Shown: positions 44,385 through 54,252, counted from the first letter of the stretch. The stretch is DNA of 64,000 nucleotides from Planococcus shenhongbingii (GCF_030413635.1 NZ_CP129235.1:1488001-1552000), one strand, 5' to 3'. Notes: generated by a model not told the origin, from the letters alone. A program made the numbers and translations.

Positions 44385-44455
44385 AGGATGGAATATCAAT
44401 CGATTGAAAAACTAATCTTTTGAACAAAATAGAAATGATGGGGATGAAATAATCT

Positions 44456-45919
44456 ATGACTACAGAAACGAAGGTAGAGGCAATCAATTGCAAACATTTT
44501 ATTAACGGACAATTTGTTGAATCACAAAATCAAAAGAGTTTTGAAAATATAAACCCGGCTACAGAAGAAGTGCTTGGACATGTGGCAGAAGGCGGAAAGG
44601 AAGAAGTGGACATTGCGGTCGCTGCAGCTAGAAGTGCCCTGCAAGGCCCTTGGAAAATGACCACATTGGAGGAACGCTCCAAAATACTACGCAGAATCGG
44701 TGATTTGATTCTTGAGAGACAGGAAGAATTGGCGCGTTTAGAGAGCTTAGATACCGGCAAGCCTTTTTCATTAGCGAATTCGGTGGATATTCCACGGGCA
44801 GCTTACAATTTTCACTTTTTTGCTGATTATGTTATTTCTCTCGGAACGGATGCCTATCAACAAAACCAAGAAGCTCTTCACTACTCGATCCGGAGACCTG
44901 TAGGTGTCGTCGGAATTATTAAACCATGGAATCTGCCGCTATTACTATTGACTTGGAAATTAGCTCCATGCTTGGCCATGGGCAATACCGCTGTAATCAA
45001 GCCAGCCGAATGGACACCCATGACTGCGACTGTGCTGATGGAAATCATTAAAGAGGCGGGTGTCCCGGACGGGGTTGTGAATCTTGTCCATGGATTTGGT
45101 CCGAATTCTGCCGGAGGTGCCATTTCGGAACATCCAGACGTAGATGCTATTTCTTTCATCGGCGAGCCGAGTACAGGTTCTTCCATTATGAAGGCAGGGG
45201 CAAACTCCCTTAAGAAACTGTCCTTTGAACTGGGCGGGAAAAACCCGAATATCATTTTTGCAGATGCAGATATGGATGAAGTGATTGCAACGACAATTAA
45301 ATCCAGTTTCATAAATCAAGGGCAAGTGTGTTTATGTGGTTCCCGAATCTATGTGGAACGACCTGTATACGAACAATTTTTGGAAAAATTCGTAGAAAAG
45401 ACAAAAGAGTTAAAAGTCGGTAAACCATTTGATGCGGATACAAATGTGGGTGCATTAGTTGGCCAAGAACATTACGAACGAGTGAATAGCTATATCGACA
45501 TTGCACGAGAAGATGGCGGAACGATTCTGACTGGTGGTAAGCGGCCTGAAGGATTGGAAAAAGGATATTACTTAGAACCGACAATCATTGCCGATTTGGA
45601 CTACACTTCCCGTTGTATTAATGAAGAAATCTTCGGACCTGTTGTAACGGTCGTTCCGTTTGATACGGAAGAAGAAGTAATCATGCAGGCAAATGATACG
45701 CATTATGGTTTGAGCGCAACAATTTGGACGTCTAATCTGAAGCGGGGCCATCGTGTTGCCCATCAAATCGAAGCCGGAATTGTCTGGGTGAATACATGGT
45801 TCCTACGCGACTTGAGAACACCTTTTGGCGGTATGAAGCATAGCGGAATCGGTAGAACTGGCGGGGCGCATAGCCTTGAATTCTTTTCGGAATTATCGAA
45901 TATTACGATCAAGTTATGA
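44456..45919 (+). CDS. 2-hydroxymuconic semialdehyde dehydrogenase
   Basis: It oxidises 2-hydroxymuconate semialdehyde to 2-hydroxymuconate (4-oxalocrotonate enol) with NAD. The 487-residue aldehyde dehydrogenase has the catalytic Cys in NQGQVCLCGSR, the general base in FELGGKNPNIIF and the signature GVVGIIKPWNLPLLL. It corresponds to DmpC/XylG/PraB. It begins the lower-pathway block whose order (dehydrogenase, hydratase, acetaldehyde dehydrogenase, aldolase, decarboxylase, tautomerase) equals dmpC-E-F-G-H-I without dmpD. Confidence 0.9.
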   Translation: MTTETKVEAINCKHFINGQFVESQNQKSFENINPATEEVLGHVAEGGKEEVDIAVAAARSALQGPWKMTTLEERSKILRRIGDLILERQEELARLESLDTGKPFSLANSVDIPRAAYNFHFFADYVISLGTDAYQQNQEALHYSIRRPVGVVGIIKPWNLPLLLLTWKLAPCLAMGNTAVIKPAEWTPMTATVLMEIIKEAGVPDGVVNLVHGFGPNSAGGAISEHPDVDAISFIGEPSTGSSIMKAGANSLKKLSFELGGKNPNIIFADADMDEVIATTIKSSFINQGQVCLCGSRIYVERPVYEQFLEKFVEKTKELKVGKPFDADTNVGALVGQEHYERVNSYIDIAREDGGTILTGGKRPEGLEKGYYLEPTIIADLDYTSRCINEEIFGPVVTVVPFDTEEEVIMQANDTHYGLSATIWTSNLKRGHRVAHQIEAGIVWVNTWFLRDLRTPFGGMKHSGIGRTGGAHSLEFFSELSNITIKL

Positions 45920-45935
45920 GAGCGAGTGAATAGGG

Positions 45936-46724
45936 ATGGCAACAGAAGTTGTATCTAAACGAAAACAGTTTGCAAATCAATTAATGGAAGCTGAAGAAAG
46001 TCTGATCGGCATGCCGGCACTTACTTCTGCAGAGCCGAAACTTACTGTTGAAGAAGCCTACTTGATCCAACTTGAAAATATCGGGAGAAAAGTGGCGCAA
46101 GGCCAAAGAATTGTAGGCAAGAAAATCGGGCTTACATCAAAAGCAATGCAAACGCTGCTCGGGGTCGATGAACCGGATTATGGACACTTGTTGGATCGTA
46201 TGGTCATTGAAAATGGAGCTGCTGTACCGAAACAAAAAGTGCTTCAAGCGAAAGTGGAAGGTGAAATTGCCTTCGTTTTAAAGAAAGATTTAAAAGGACC
46301 GAATGTGACTACGCTTGATGTCCTGCAAGCAACGGATTATCTATTGCCGGCTATTGAAATTGTCGACAGCAGAATTCAAGACTGGAAGATTAAGCTGCCG
46401 GATACTATTGCCGACAATGCTTCATCCGCCTTCTATGTCCTTGGCGGGAAGCCGACAAAGCTGGAAGATGTTGATCTTGAATTAATCGGGATGGCATTGA
46501 CAAAAAATGGCGAAATCGTCAACACGGGTGTAGGCGCAGCCGCACTCGGGAATCCGGCAAAATGTGTGGCATGGCTGGCCAATCGATTGGCGGATTTCGA
46601 CATCCCTCTTCTTGCTGGAGAAGTCATTCTTTCAGGTGCTCTTTCAGCTGCGGTGGAAGCGAAAGAAGGAGACTCGTTCACGGTCAGATTTGCACATTTG
46701 GGAGAAGTAAGTGTTCGTTTTTAA
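45936..46724 (+). CDS. 2-hydroxypenta-2,4-dienoate hydratase (DmpE-like)
   Basis: The 262-residue protein belongs to the fumarylacetoacetate hydrolase-like hydratase/decarboxylase family: KKIGLTSKAMQTLLGVDEPDYG, KVEGEIAFVLKKDL, IEIVDSRIQDWKI and DNASSAFYVLGG. The paralogue at 48689 has the same fold. I assign this one as hydratase and the other as decarboxylase because the operon order matches dmpE...dmpH; the two could be exchanged. It adds water to 2-oxopent-4-enoate to give 4-hydroxy-2-oxovalerate. Confidence 0.8.
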   Translation: MATEVVSKRKQFANQLMEAEESLIGMPALTSAEPKLTVEEAYLIQLENIGRKVAQGQRIVGKKIGLTSKAMQTLLGVDEPDYGHLLDRMVIENGAAVPKQKVLQAKVEGEIAFVLKKDLKGPNVTTLDVLQATDYLLPAIEIVDSRIQDWKIKLPDTIADNASSAFYVLGGKPTKLEDVDLELIGMALTKNGEIVNTGVGAAALGNPAKCVAWLANRLADFDIPLLAGEVILSGALSAAVEAKEGDSFTVRFAHLGEVSVRF

Positions 46725-46745
46725 AAGTTGGAAAGGAGAGCTACG

Positions 46746-47630
46746 ATGAATAAAGTGAAAGTGGCCGTATTGGGCTCGGGCAATATCGGAACTGACTTGA
46801 TGTTGAAATTGGGCAGGTCTCCAGTTCTTGAATTAACGGCAGTAATAGGCATTGATCCCCAGTCGGATGGATTGAAAAAAGCTCGGGAATTGGGCTATGT
46901 CGCAATTGATAATGGAATAGATGGATTTTTGGAAAGGCCGGAACTTGCGGATATTATCTTTGATGCAACTTCTGCGAAAGCCCATATCCGCCATGCGAAA
47001 TTGCTGAAAAAAGCCGGTAAGAAAGTGATCGATTTAACGCCTGCCGCAATCGGCCCAATCGTTGTTCCGCCAGTCAATCTCCATGACCATCTGAATGCTG
47101 AAAATATCAATTTGATCACGTGTGGGGGGCAGGCTACGATTCCAATCGTCCATGCGATTCACCAAGTCCAGCCTGTCGATTACGCAGAAATTGTAGCGAC
47201 GATTTCCAGTAAGAGTGCAGGTCCAGGAACCAGAGCGAATATTGATGAGTTTACGCAAACAACTTCCCGCGGCATTGAAGAAGTTGGCGGTGCAAAAAAA
47301 GGGAAAGCGATCATCATTTTAAACCCTGCAGAACCGCCAATTTTAATGCGGGATACGGTTCATGTAATGGTGGAAGGCAAGCAAGCGAAGCAGGAAGAGA
47401 TTATTGCCTCTATTCGGGCAATGGAAACAAAAGTTCAAGCTTATGTGCCGGGTTATAGGCTTAGACAAGAGCCGATTTTTGACGGGTCATCTGTCACAGT
47501 CTTCATTGAAGTTGAAGGAGCTGGCGATTACTTACCGGTCTACTCTGGAAATCTCGATATCATGACGGCTGCATCTGTGAAAGTAGCTGAAGAATGGGCC
47601 AAACATAGAGTGGCAAACATAGTCGGGTGA
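46746..47630 (+). CDS. Acetaldehyde dehydrogenase (acylating), DmpF/MhpF type
   Basis: It converts acetaldehyde to acetyl-CoA and channels with the aldolase. The 294-residue protein has the NAD motif [12 protein letters not shown] and the catalytic Cys in [15 protein letters not shown]. The ATG at 46746 follows AAGGAGAG; a reading from 46728 would precede that site. The stop is followed within 20 bp by the aldolase, its known complex partner. Confidence 0.92.
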   Translation: MNKVKVAVLGSGNIGTDLMLKLGRSPVLELTAVIGIDPQSDGLKKARELGYVAIDNGIDGFLERPELADIIFDATSAKAHIRHAKLLKKAGKKVIDLTPAAIGPIVVPPVNLHDHLNAENINLITCGGQATIPIVHAIHQVQPVDYAEIVATISSKSAGPGTRANIDEFTQTTSRGIEEVGGAKKGKAIIILNPAEPPILMRDTVHVMVEGKQAKQEEIIASIRAMETKVQAYVPGYRLRQEPIFDGSSVTVFIEVEGAGDYLPVYSGNLDIMTAASVKVAEEWAKHRVANIVG

Positions 47631-47649
47631 AAAGGAGATGAAGGAAAGA

Positions 47650-48675
47650 ATGACAAAAACGCGGGATGTATTGATTACAGAAGTGGCGTTAAGGGATGGT
47701 AGTCATGCCATCCGCCATCAATTTTCGGTGGAACAAGTAAGGGATGTTGCAAAAGCTTTGGATGGGGCGAATGTGCCGTATATCGAAGTTTCGCATGGAG
47801 ACGGTCTTGGTGGCTCTTCTTTGCAATACGGCTTGTCTTTAACCGATGAAATGGAACTAATTGAGGCGGCGGCCTCCGTTGTTGATCAAGCAAAAATTGC
47901 AGTTCTTCTCATACCGGGAATCGGTACAATGCCCCAGTTGAAGGAAGCTGCCCGGCTCGGTGCGAAAATGGCGCGAATTGCTACTCATGTAACGGAAGCC
48001 GATGTGTCGCATCAGCATATAGCGCTGGCGAAAGAGCTGGGATTGGAAGCCGTTGGATTTTTGATGATGTCGCATATGGCGCCACCTGAAAAAATCGTGG
48101 AACAGGCAAAACTGATGGAAAGTTATGGAGCGGATTCAGTCTACGTCGTTGATTCGGCGGGTACTCTCTTGCCTCATCAAGTCAGAGAGAGAATTCGTGC
48201 ATTAAAAGGCAGTTTATCTGTGGATATCGGTTTTCATGCCCATAATAATTTGTCGTTGGCCATGGCTAATACACTTGTCGCCATTGAAGAAGGTGCAACG
48301 CGAATCGATGGCAGTATCCGCTGTCTGGGAGCAGGTGCAGGGAATACGCAAACAGAAGTCGCGGTAGCTGTCCTTGAGAAGCTGAATATCAAAACCGGGA
48401 TTGATGTATACAAGATGATGGATATCGCAGAAGAGCTGGTTGCGCCCATCTTGGAAAAACCGCAAGAAATTACGCGGGACAGCCTTGTACTTGGGTATGC
48501 GGGCGTCTATTCCAGTTTCTTGTTACATGCACAAAAGGCGGAGCAAAAGTTCGGTATTGATTCGCGGTCCATTTTAGTGGAATTGGGCAAGCGACAAGTG
48601 GTAGGCGGCCAGGAGGATATGATCATGGATGTGGCGGCTGAGCTTGCAAAGCAAAAGATAGGACTCGGTGTATAG
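47650..48675 (+). CDS. 4-hydroxy-2-oxovalerate aldolase, DmpG/MhpE type
   Basis: It cleaves 4-hydroxy-2-oxovalerate into pyruvate and acetaldehyde. The 341-residue protein has the DRE-TIM metallolyase start EVALRDGSHAIRHQF (Arg-Asp and His), the metal-binding HAHNNLSLAMAN, and the C-terminal helical domain that contacts the dehydrogenase. The ATG at 47650 fits better than the one at 47638, which overlaps the AAAGGAG site. Coupling with the upstream dehydrogenase is known for the family. Confidence 0.92.
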   Translation: MTKTRDVLITEVALRDGSHAIRHQFSVEQVRDVAKALDGANVPYIEVSHGDGLGGSSLQYGLSLTDEMELIEAAASVVDQAKIAVLLIPGIGTMPQLKEAARLGAKMARIATHVTEADVSHQHIALAKELGLEAVGFLMMSHMAPPEKIVEQAKLMESYGADSVYVVDSAGTLLPHQVRERIRALKGSLSVDIGFHAHNNLSLAMANTLVAIEEGATRIDGSIRCLGAGAGNTQTEVAVAVLEKLNIKTGIDVYKMMDIAEELVAPILEKPQEITRDSLVLGYAGVYSSFLLHAQKAEQKFGIDSRSILVELGKRQVVGGQEDMIMDVAAELAKQKIGLGV

Positions 48676-48688
48676 AGGGGGAAATTTC

Positions 48689-49477
48689 ATGGAAGCAGTA
48701 AAAGTGAAAGAGATTGCGAATTATTTAGTTGCAGGAGAAGTAGAGAAACGGGAAGTTGAAAAAGTGACCGCCCGATTAAAGCCGGATTTAACGGTCGAAG
48801 AAGGCTATCTTGTCCAACAAGAACTTGTTTCGATGAAACTTGCTGAAGGCCGGAAAATCATTGGTCCCAAAATGGGATTGACGAGTCAGGCTAAAATGCA
48901 GCAAATGAATGTCAATGAACCGATCTACGGATATGTATTCGATTATATGTTGATTGACAACGGAGGGGAAGTTTCCCTGAGCGATTTGATTCATCCAAAA
49001 GTGGAAGCAGAAATCGCCTTTGTTATCGGGGAAGACATTGTAGGGCCTGGTGTAACAGGTGCCCAAGTGCTGGCGAAAACCGAATCGGTTCTTCCAGCGC
49101 TGGAAATCATTGATAGCCGGTATGAAAACTTTAATTTCACGCTACCCGATGTAGTAGCAGACAATGCTTCCACTTCAAGAGTGGTCTTTGGGACAACATT
49201 GAAAAGTCCGGAACAATTCGAACTCGATTTAGTTGGCGCTTCATTATTGATTAATGGGGAGTTGAAGGAGTTGGGAGCAGGAGCCGCTGTTCTTGGTCAT
49301 CCTGCGAATGCCATTGCAATGCTTGCCAATATGCTTGCGAAAAAAGGCGAAAAAGTACGAAAAGGCGACGTCATTCTATCAGGTGCGATCACAGGCGCTG
49401 TGCTTCTTGAAAAAGGCGATGTGGTCAACGGCAAATTCGATGGTCTTGGCGAAGTTTCATTTACAGTAACCGACTAA
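48689..49477 (+). CDS. 4-oxalocrotonate decarboxylase (DmpH-like)
   Basis: The 262-residue protein is a paralogue of the hydratase upstream (KMGLTSQAKMQQMNVNEPIYG, KVEAEIAFVIGEDI, LEIIDSRYENFNF, DNASTSRVVFG). Its position after the aldolase and before the tautomerase matches dmpH. It would release CO2 from 2-oxohex-3-enedioate to give 2-oxopent-4-enoate, usually in a complex with the hydratase. The ATG at 48689 follows AGAGGGGG. Confidence 0.8.
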   Translation: MEAVKVKEIANYLVAGEVEKREVEKVTARLKPDLTVEEGYLVQQELVSMKLAEGRKIIGPKMGLTSQAKMQQMNVNEPIYGYVFDYMLIDNGGEVSLSDLIHPKVEAEIAFVIGEDIVGPGVTGAQVLAKTESVLPALEIIDSRYENFNFTLPDVVADNASTSRVVFGTTLKSPEQFELDLVGASLLINGELKELGAGAAVLGHPANAIAMLANMLAKKGEKVRKGDVILSGAITGAVLLEKGDVVNGKFDGLGEVSFTVTD

Positions 49478-49504
49478 ATTCTAATGTAAGGAAGGTGATC
49501 AGGT

Positions 49505-49690
49505 ATGCCGTTTATCCAGGTGAGTATTATAGAAGGAAGATCGAAAGAAAAGATCGCTGAAGTTATCCAGAAGATTACTGAAACGGTTTCAGAAACATTA
49601 GATGCTCCAGCAGAGAATGTCAGAGTGCTCGTCACGGAGATACCTAAAACCCATTGGGGAAAAGCTGGAAAGCCAATAGCAAAAAGCTGA
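49505..49690 (+). CDS. 4-oxalocrotonate tautomerase
   Basis: The 61-residue protein has the catalytic Pro directly after the initiator Met (MPFIQVSIIEGR), Arg in EGRSKEK, Arg in VRVLVTE and an aromatic residue near HWGKAGK, as in the 4-OT family. It isomerises 2-hydroxymuconate to 2-oxohex-3-enedioate for the decarboxylase. GGAAGGTG precedes the start. It ends the dmpC-I-like block. Confidence 0.92.
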   Translation: MPFIQVSIIEGRSKEKIAEVIQKITETVSETLDAPAENVRVLVTEIPKTHWGKAGKPIAKS

Positions 49691-49863
49691 GTGGCTAATG
49701 GAAGTTATGTGGAAATAAAAGAGTATAAGTGTTGCGAATTATGATTGGTGGCATGATTAAGCTTGCTGCCGTGTTGTAGTGATAAACAAGGTGATTTATG
49801 ACGATGATGGGCTTTATGTCTTTACCAAATATCAAAAAAACTATGGATAGGGGAAATGAAACC

Positions 49864-50871
49864 ATGAATATTTCAACTGACAAAACTATCGAGGAACAAT
49901 TACTTTTGAAAGAACTAGAAAAGCACACGAGAAGTATTGCGCATCTGGGACATGTAGAAATCGGTGTGACTGACTTAGAAAAATCGTTGTGGTTTTTTAC
50001 AGAAGTGATGGGGCTTTATGTATCGGCCGATGAAGGCGAAAGAGTATACTTAAGAGCTTGGCAAGATTTTGATCATCATACACTCATCCTTAAGAAGTCA
50101 GATACCTCCGGCGTTAAACAGGTCGGTTGGCGCGTAAGTTCAGAAAAAGCCTTGAAAGCTTTCGAAAAACAATTTAAGGATATGGGCATTGAACATCAAT
50201 GGATCGAAGCTGGACAGAAAAAAGCGCAGGGGGATTCGATTCAATTCAAATCTCCGGCAGGGTTACCTGTTGAGCTGTATTGGGAGAAGGATTTGTATGT
50301 GAATACTGATCCTTCGATTGCCTCTAAACTGCCGAGTCATCCAAGTAAATATACAGGTAAAGGTGTAGCGCCACGCCGTTTCGACCATGTGAACTTCATG
50401 GTGAATGATGTGGAGGAAGAGCAGAAATGGTGGAGTGATTTACTAGGGATTCACCACCGTTATTATGTTCAAAATCAGGAAGATGTCCGTATCGGGTCAT
50501 GGTTGAGCCGCACGAATATTGCCCATGAAATTGCTTTAATGCGTAATGCGAACCAGGATGGGGCACTTTTCCATCATTTGGCGTACTATTTGGATTCACC
50601 GGATGAGCTTATCAGAGCAGCAAACTTAATGGCTGAAAATGATATTAAAATCGAATGGGGCCCAGGTAAACATGGTACAAGTGGTGCTCAATTCATCTAT
50701 GTAATCGAACCTTCCGGGAATCGGGTGGAAATTTGGACCGGCGGCTTCTTGATCTTTGCACCAGATTGGGAACCGATCGAATGGAGCCCAGAGGTAGGAC
50801 TGTTAGGTCTGGATTTATGGGGAAGTGTTGCTCCAGAAAGTTACTTCAAGTACGGAACAAAATTACTGTAA
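49864..50871 (+). CDS. Extradiol ring-cleavage dioxygenase (VOC family)
   Basis: The protein of about 335 residues is a type I extradiol dioxygenase: two-domain vicinal oxygen chelate fold with iron ligands His in RRFDHVNFMV, His in ALFHHLAYYL and Glu in SGNRVEIWTGG. It opens a catechol ring next to the hydroxyls. Given the decarboxylase after it, a carboxylated catechol such as protocatechuate (2,3-cleavage, as in the Paenibacillus pra pathway) is likely, but this is inference. The ATG at 49864 follows AGGGGAAATG; the frame is open to 49798. Confidence 0.88.
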   Translation: MNISTDKTIEEQLLLKELEKHTRSIAHLGHVEIGVTDLEKSLWFFTEVMGLYVSADEGERVYLRAWQDFDHHTLILKKSDTSGVKQVGWRVSSEKALKAFEKQFKDMGIEHQWIEAGQKKAQGDSIQFKSPAGLPVELYWEKDLYVNTDPSIASKLPSHPSKYTGKGVAPRRFDHVNFMVNDVEEEQKWWSDLLGIHHRYYVQNQEDVRIGSWLSRTNIAHEIALMRNANQDGALFHHLAYYLDSPDELIRAANLMAENDIKIEWGPGKHGTSGAQFIYVIEPSGNRVEIWTGGFLIFAPDWEPIEWSPEVGLLGLDLWGSVAPESYFKYGTKLL

Positions 50872-50906
50872 TACCCGACGTCGGAAATGAATAATAGGCA
50901 TCAAAT

Positions 50907-50947
50907 AATGAGGTGGATGGAATTGTCTGTCTGCCTCATTAATTTTT
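50907..50947 (+). terminator. Possible stem-loop after the extradiol dioxygenase gene
   Basis: AATGAGG pairs with CCTCATT around a long loop, followed by AATTTTTA. It may be a weak terminator or a processing site before the amidohydrolase. Confidence 0.45.
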
Positions 50948-50966
50948 AAAAAAGGGGATGTTTTAA

Positions 50967-51989
50967 TTGTCGAAAACGAATTTGCGTGTTGATTTTCATA
51001 CCCATATAATACCGGAAGATTTCCCGGATATGGCAGCTAAGTATGGAGATGACCGTTGGCCGACCATGAATCGGACATGCGATTGCGGCGCTGAAATTAT
51101 GATTAAAGGCAAATCATTTCGAAAAATTACTGATCAAGCATGGGATGTGGAGAAACGCGTCGCGGATATGGATGAAGAGGGAATCGATATTCAAGTTTTA
51201 TCTCCAATACCCGTCACATTTTCTTATTGGTCAGATCCTGAAGCAGGTTTAGAACTGTCTAAATTCCAAAATGACTTTATCGCTTCGGTGGTCAAAGAGA
51301 AGCCTGACCGGTTTATCGGATTGGGAACAGTTCCTTTGCAGGATGTAGATATGGCAATTGAAGAAATGGATAGAGCGGTAAATCAATTAGGGTTAAAAGG
51401 CATTCAAATCGGTTCCAATGTCAACGGTCTTAATCTGGATGACAGTTCAATGGAGAAGTTTTTTGAAGCAGCAGAGAAATGGGATGTCCCGCTTTTCGTT
51501 CATCCATGGGCGACGTTAGGTGGAGAAAGAATGCCAAGGCATAACTTTATGTATATGGTCGGAATGCCTTCAGAGACGGCGCTTGCAGCTGGCAGTTTAA
51601 TAATGAGCGGCATGCTGGACAGGTATCCCAACCTGAAAATATGTTTTGCGCATGGCGGCGGTTCTTTGCCTTATTTATTGCCGAGAATGGATAAAGGCTG
51701 GGAAGTATGGCCGGAAATCAGAAAAACTGTGAATCCACCAAGTTATTATGCAAAGAAGCTTTATTACGATTCCCTAGTTTACGACCCTGTAAATCTTCAA
51801 TATATGATCGATCGATTTGGTCCGGAACAAATCATTGCGGGATCAGATTACCCGTTCTTATTGCGTGAAATTCCATCGGGCAAAGTTGTAGATGAATTGA
51901 AATCATTGTCAAAGGAAGATGCTCAATTGATATTAGGGCAAAATGCGTTGAAATTTTTAGGTTTGCACGAAATGGCAGTTTCCAAATAA
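50967..51989 (+). CDS. ACMSD-like amidohydrolase (non-oxidative decarboxylase)
   Basis: The 340-residue protein belongs to the amidohydrolase decarboxylase family and resembles 2-amino-3-carboxymuconate-6-semialdehyde decarboxylase. Metal ligands are visible: DFHTHIIP (HxH), LFVHPWATLGGERM, FAHGGGSLPYLLPRMDKGW and GSDYPF. In the pra pathway a relative decarboxylates 5-carboxy-2-hydroxymuconate semialdehyde to 2-hydroxymuconate semialdehyde, which is the substrate of the dehydrogenase at 44456. This fills the gap between ring cleavage and the lower pathway. The TTG start follows AAGGGGATG. Confidence 0.85.
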   Translation: MSKTNLRVDFHTHIIPEDFPDMAAKYGDDRWPTMNRTCDCGAEIMIKGKSFRKITDQAWDVEKRVADMDEEGIDIQVLSPIPVTFSYWSDPEAGLELSKFQNDFIASVVKEKPDRFIGLGTVPLQDVDMAIEEMDRAVNQLGLKGIQIGSNVNGLNLDDSSMEKFFEAAEKWDVPLFVHPWATLGGERMPRHNFMYMVGMPSETALAAGSLIMSGMLDRYPNLKICFAHGGGSLPYLLPRMDKGWEVWPEIRKTVNPPSYYAKKLYYDSLVYDPVNLQYMIDRFGPEQIIAGSDYPFLLREIPSGKVVDELKSLSKEDAQLILGQNALKFLGLHEMAVSK

Positions 51990-52047
51990 ATTTTGATATT
52001 TCATTAAGCACCTGAATAATATTAATATTCATAAAGGAGGAGAAAGT

Positions 52048-53400
52048 TTGCGTTCAATCAATATTAGCCGAATCGTTGAGGAGTCAAAATTCAACCGCTT
52101 TCATGCCCTTGTCGTATTTTGGTGTGCTTTCATCATTGTCTGTGATGGATTTGATTTAGTGATTTACGGAGCTGTGGTGTCTGTGTTGATGGAAGAATGG
52201 TCCATGACAGCTGTGGAAGCAGGTACGATCGGCAGTCTTGCGCTGATCGGCATGATGTGTGGTGCTTTTATTTTTGCGCCATTGGCAGATAAGATTGGAC
52301 GTAAAAATGTTATTATTTTCTGTGTGCTGCTCTTCACTGTGTTTACGGGTTTAATTGCTTTTTCCAAAAGCCCTGCAGAATTTGGCATTTACCGCTTTAT
52401 TTCAGGTTTAGGATTAGGAGGGGTATTTCCAGTTACAGTAGCATTAATGACAGAATTCTCCCCCAAATCAATGAAAAATAGATTGGTTACTTTAATGTTA
52501 TGCGGATATGGAATAGGGGGGATTTTGGCATCAGCATTAGCGATTTTCCTTATCCCCAATTTCGGCTGGAAATCCATGTTCTTAGTAGGTGCTATGCCGA
52601 TACTCGCCTTGCCTTTAATTTATAAATATCTTCCTGAATCACTTGGGTTTCTTTTGGCTAAAAATAAAAAGAAAGAGATCGGTCAGTTATTGTCTAAAAT
52701 CGATCCTTCCTTTACGCCTCAGGATGATGATTACGAAAATGTGATTACAAGTGAAACAGGAATGCCAGTAAAAAAACTATTTAAAAATGGACGAACTTCC
52801 AGTACGTTATTATTTTGGGCAAATTTCTTCTTATGTTTATTAATCACTTATGGATTAAGTACTTGGCTGCCAAAGTTAATGGGCCAAGCAGGGTATACTC
52901 TGGGGTCCAGTTTAATATTTCTCTTATTATTAAACGTTGGGGGAATTTTGGGAGCACTTACAGGTGGCTGGTTAGCAGACCGTTGGAGTACTAAAAAAGT
53001 GCTGATAACCTTTTTTGTCCTAAATGTAGTTTCTTTAACTTTAATGGGAACTCTGCCGAATACGTTTATATTGTATATTCTTGTTGCAATCGCCGGAGCT
53101 ACTACAATAGGTTCACAAATTGTTCTATATTCTTACGCTTCTCAATATTATCCAATCGAAATTCGTTCGACGGGGTTAGGATGGGCATCTGGTATAGGCA
53201 GATTAGGAGGAATCTTAGGCCCGACATTAGGGGGAATGATTCTGGCACTTAATTTGCCGCTAAACCAAAATTTCATGGTATTGGCTATACCGGCGGTTAT
53301 TGCAGCTGTTGCTATTGCCTTTATAAATGAAATGAAGAATCCTGTAACAATAAAGGAAGCTGCTCCTGAAGTCCGCAGATTAGCTAGTGAAGATAGGTAA
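52048..53400 (+). CDS. MFS transporter, aromatic acid/H+ symporter (AAHS) family
   Basis: The 450-residue protein has twelve transmembrane segments. Its helix 1 signature CDGFDLVIYGAVV is typical of AAHS carriers such as PcaK and BenK, and PLADKIGRKN is the loop 2-3 MFS motif. It should import the aromatic acid degraded by the cluster. The TTG start follows AAAGGAGGAG. It ends the catabolic island. Confidence 0.9.
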   Translation: MRSINISRIVEESKFNRFHALVVFWCAFIIVCDGFDLVIYGAVVSVLMEEWSMTAVEAGTIGSLALIGMMCGAFIFAPLADKIGRKNVIIFCVLLFTVFTGLIAFSKSPAEFGIYRFISGLGLGGVFPVTVALMTEFSPKSMKNRLVTLMLCGYGIGGILASALAIFLIPNFGWKSMFLVGAMPILALPLIYKYLPESLGFLLAKNKKKEIGQLLSKIDPSFTPQDDDYENVITSETGMPVKKLFKNGRTSSTLLFWANFFLCLLITYGLSTWLPKLMGQAGYTLGSSLIFLLLLNVGGILGALTGGWLADRWSTKKVLITFFVLNVVSLTLMGTLPNTFILYILVAIAGATTIGSQIVLYSYASQYYPIEIRSTGLGWASGIGRLGGILGPTLGGMILALNLPLNQNFMVLAIPAVIAAVAIAFINEMKNPVTIKEAAPEVRRLASEDR

Positions 53401-53943
53401 AGAAAATTGACCTGGTGTAAAATCATTTTTGATAGTTGAGTGTCGGGAAACTTATACGCATTAAATTAAGAGAAACCTCATTATAAAAGAGTTTAAGCAC
53501 TCTTAAAAACGTCCTTCAGAGAATGCATGGTTGTGATTGAATTTTGAAGCATGGAGGAAAAAGAACGGGGATGCGAACCATTAAGCAATATCCCTGTTTT
53601 CGACCTCCTCGCCTTACGCAGATTGAAAAAATCTTCTGATCAATTTGATTAGAAGATTTTTTTGTATCCAAAAGAAGTGGAATATTTGAAAGTAAATGCA
53701 TGGCGAGCAGGAGAAGCGGCCTGAGAGCAGTTTAATGATGCTTAAGATGTTATGAAAGTGACTGTTAATTTATAAGATTTATTATAAGAAAGATTGCTGA
53801 AGATATTATTGTTTTAATCTGATAGACAAACACCTTTATCAAATGAGCAAGAATATTGTATCGGTCATAGTAAAAGAGGGAGCGACTAATTTTGCTGGAA
53901 AATGAAACCATTCTCTGTTTAATTCGTATAATAACTAACAGGG
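53401..53943. other. Intergenic region at the right end of the catabolic island
   Basis: No convincing gene is seen in these 543 bp. A hairpin (AAAAAATCTTCT / AGAAGATTTTTT, 53626-53662) followed by T residues is a likely terminator on either strand. No copy of the tRNA-Arg 3' end was seen. Confidence 0.55.
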
Positions 53944-54252
53944 GTGCAAGAGGTACCAAAATGTACAAATTGCAAATCACAATGGAGCTGGAAACAAACC
54001 ATTAGAAAGACATTCACTTTGAAGAGTAAGCTGGATTGCCCAGTTTGCGGAAAAAGCCAATACATATCCGGTAAATCGCGAAAAAAGCTAGGCGCTCTCA
54101 ATTTGGTGATTCTTTTGCCCTTATTTTTTAATGTCTATATGTCCACCAATCCACTATTGGTCATCACTGCCATCTTCACGTTATTTTTCATCACTTTGGT
54201 GTTTATACCGTTTCTCACCAAACTTTCGGACAAAGAAGAACCTCTTTGGTAG
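53944..54252 (+). CDS. Zinc-ribbon membrane protein (CxxC-20-CxxC type)
   Basis: The 102-residue protein has CTNC near residue 7 and CPVC near residue 31, with WSWKQTIRKTFTL between, followed by two transmembrane segments. This matches a family of small Bacillales proteins often annotated as putative zinc finger (cxxc_20_cxxc). The GTG start is the only start near the conserved KCTNC. No function is known. A stem-loop with T residues follows at 54271-54294. Confidence 0.75.
   Translation: MQEVPKCTNCKSQWSWKQTIRKTFTLKSKLDCPVCGKSQYISGKSRKKLGALNLVILLPLFFNVYMSTNPLLVITAIFTLFFITLVFIPFLTKLSDKEEPLW

Noticed and set aside
44881..45325. Two minus-strand frames of over 120 residues inside the semialdehyde dehydrogenase gene
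   Set aside because: They mirror the codon pattern of the dehydrogenase and show no independent signals.
53560..53612. A possible second tRNA end (GATGCGAACCA near 53570) as the right attachment site
   Set aside because: The surrounding bases do not match the T arm or acceptor of tRNA-Arg and no cloverleaf forms.
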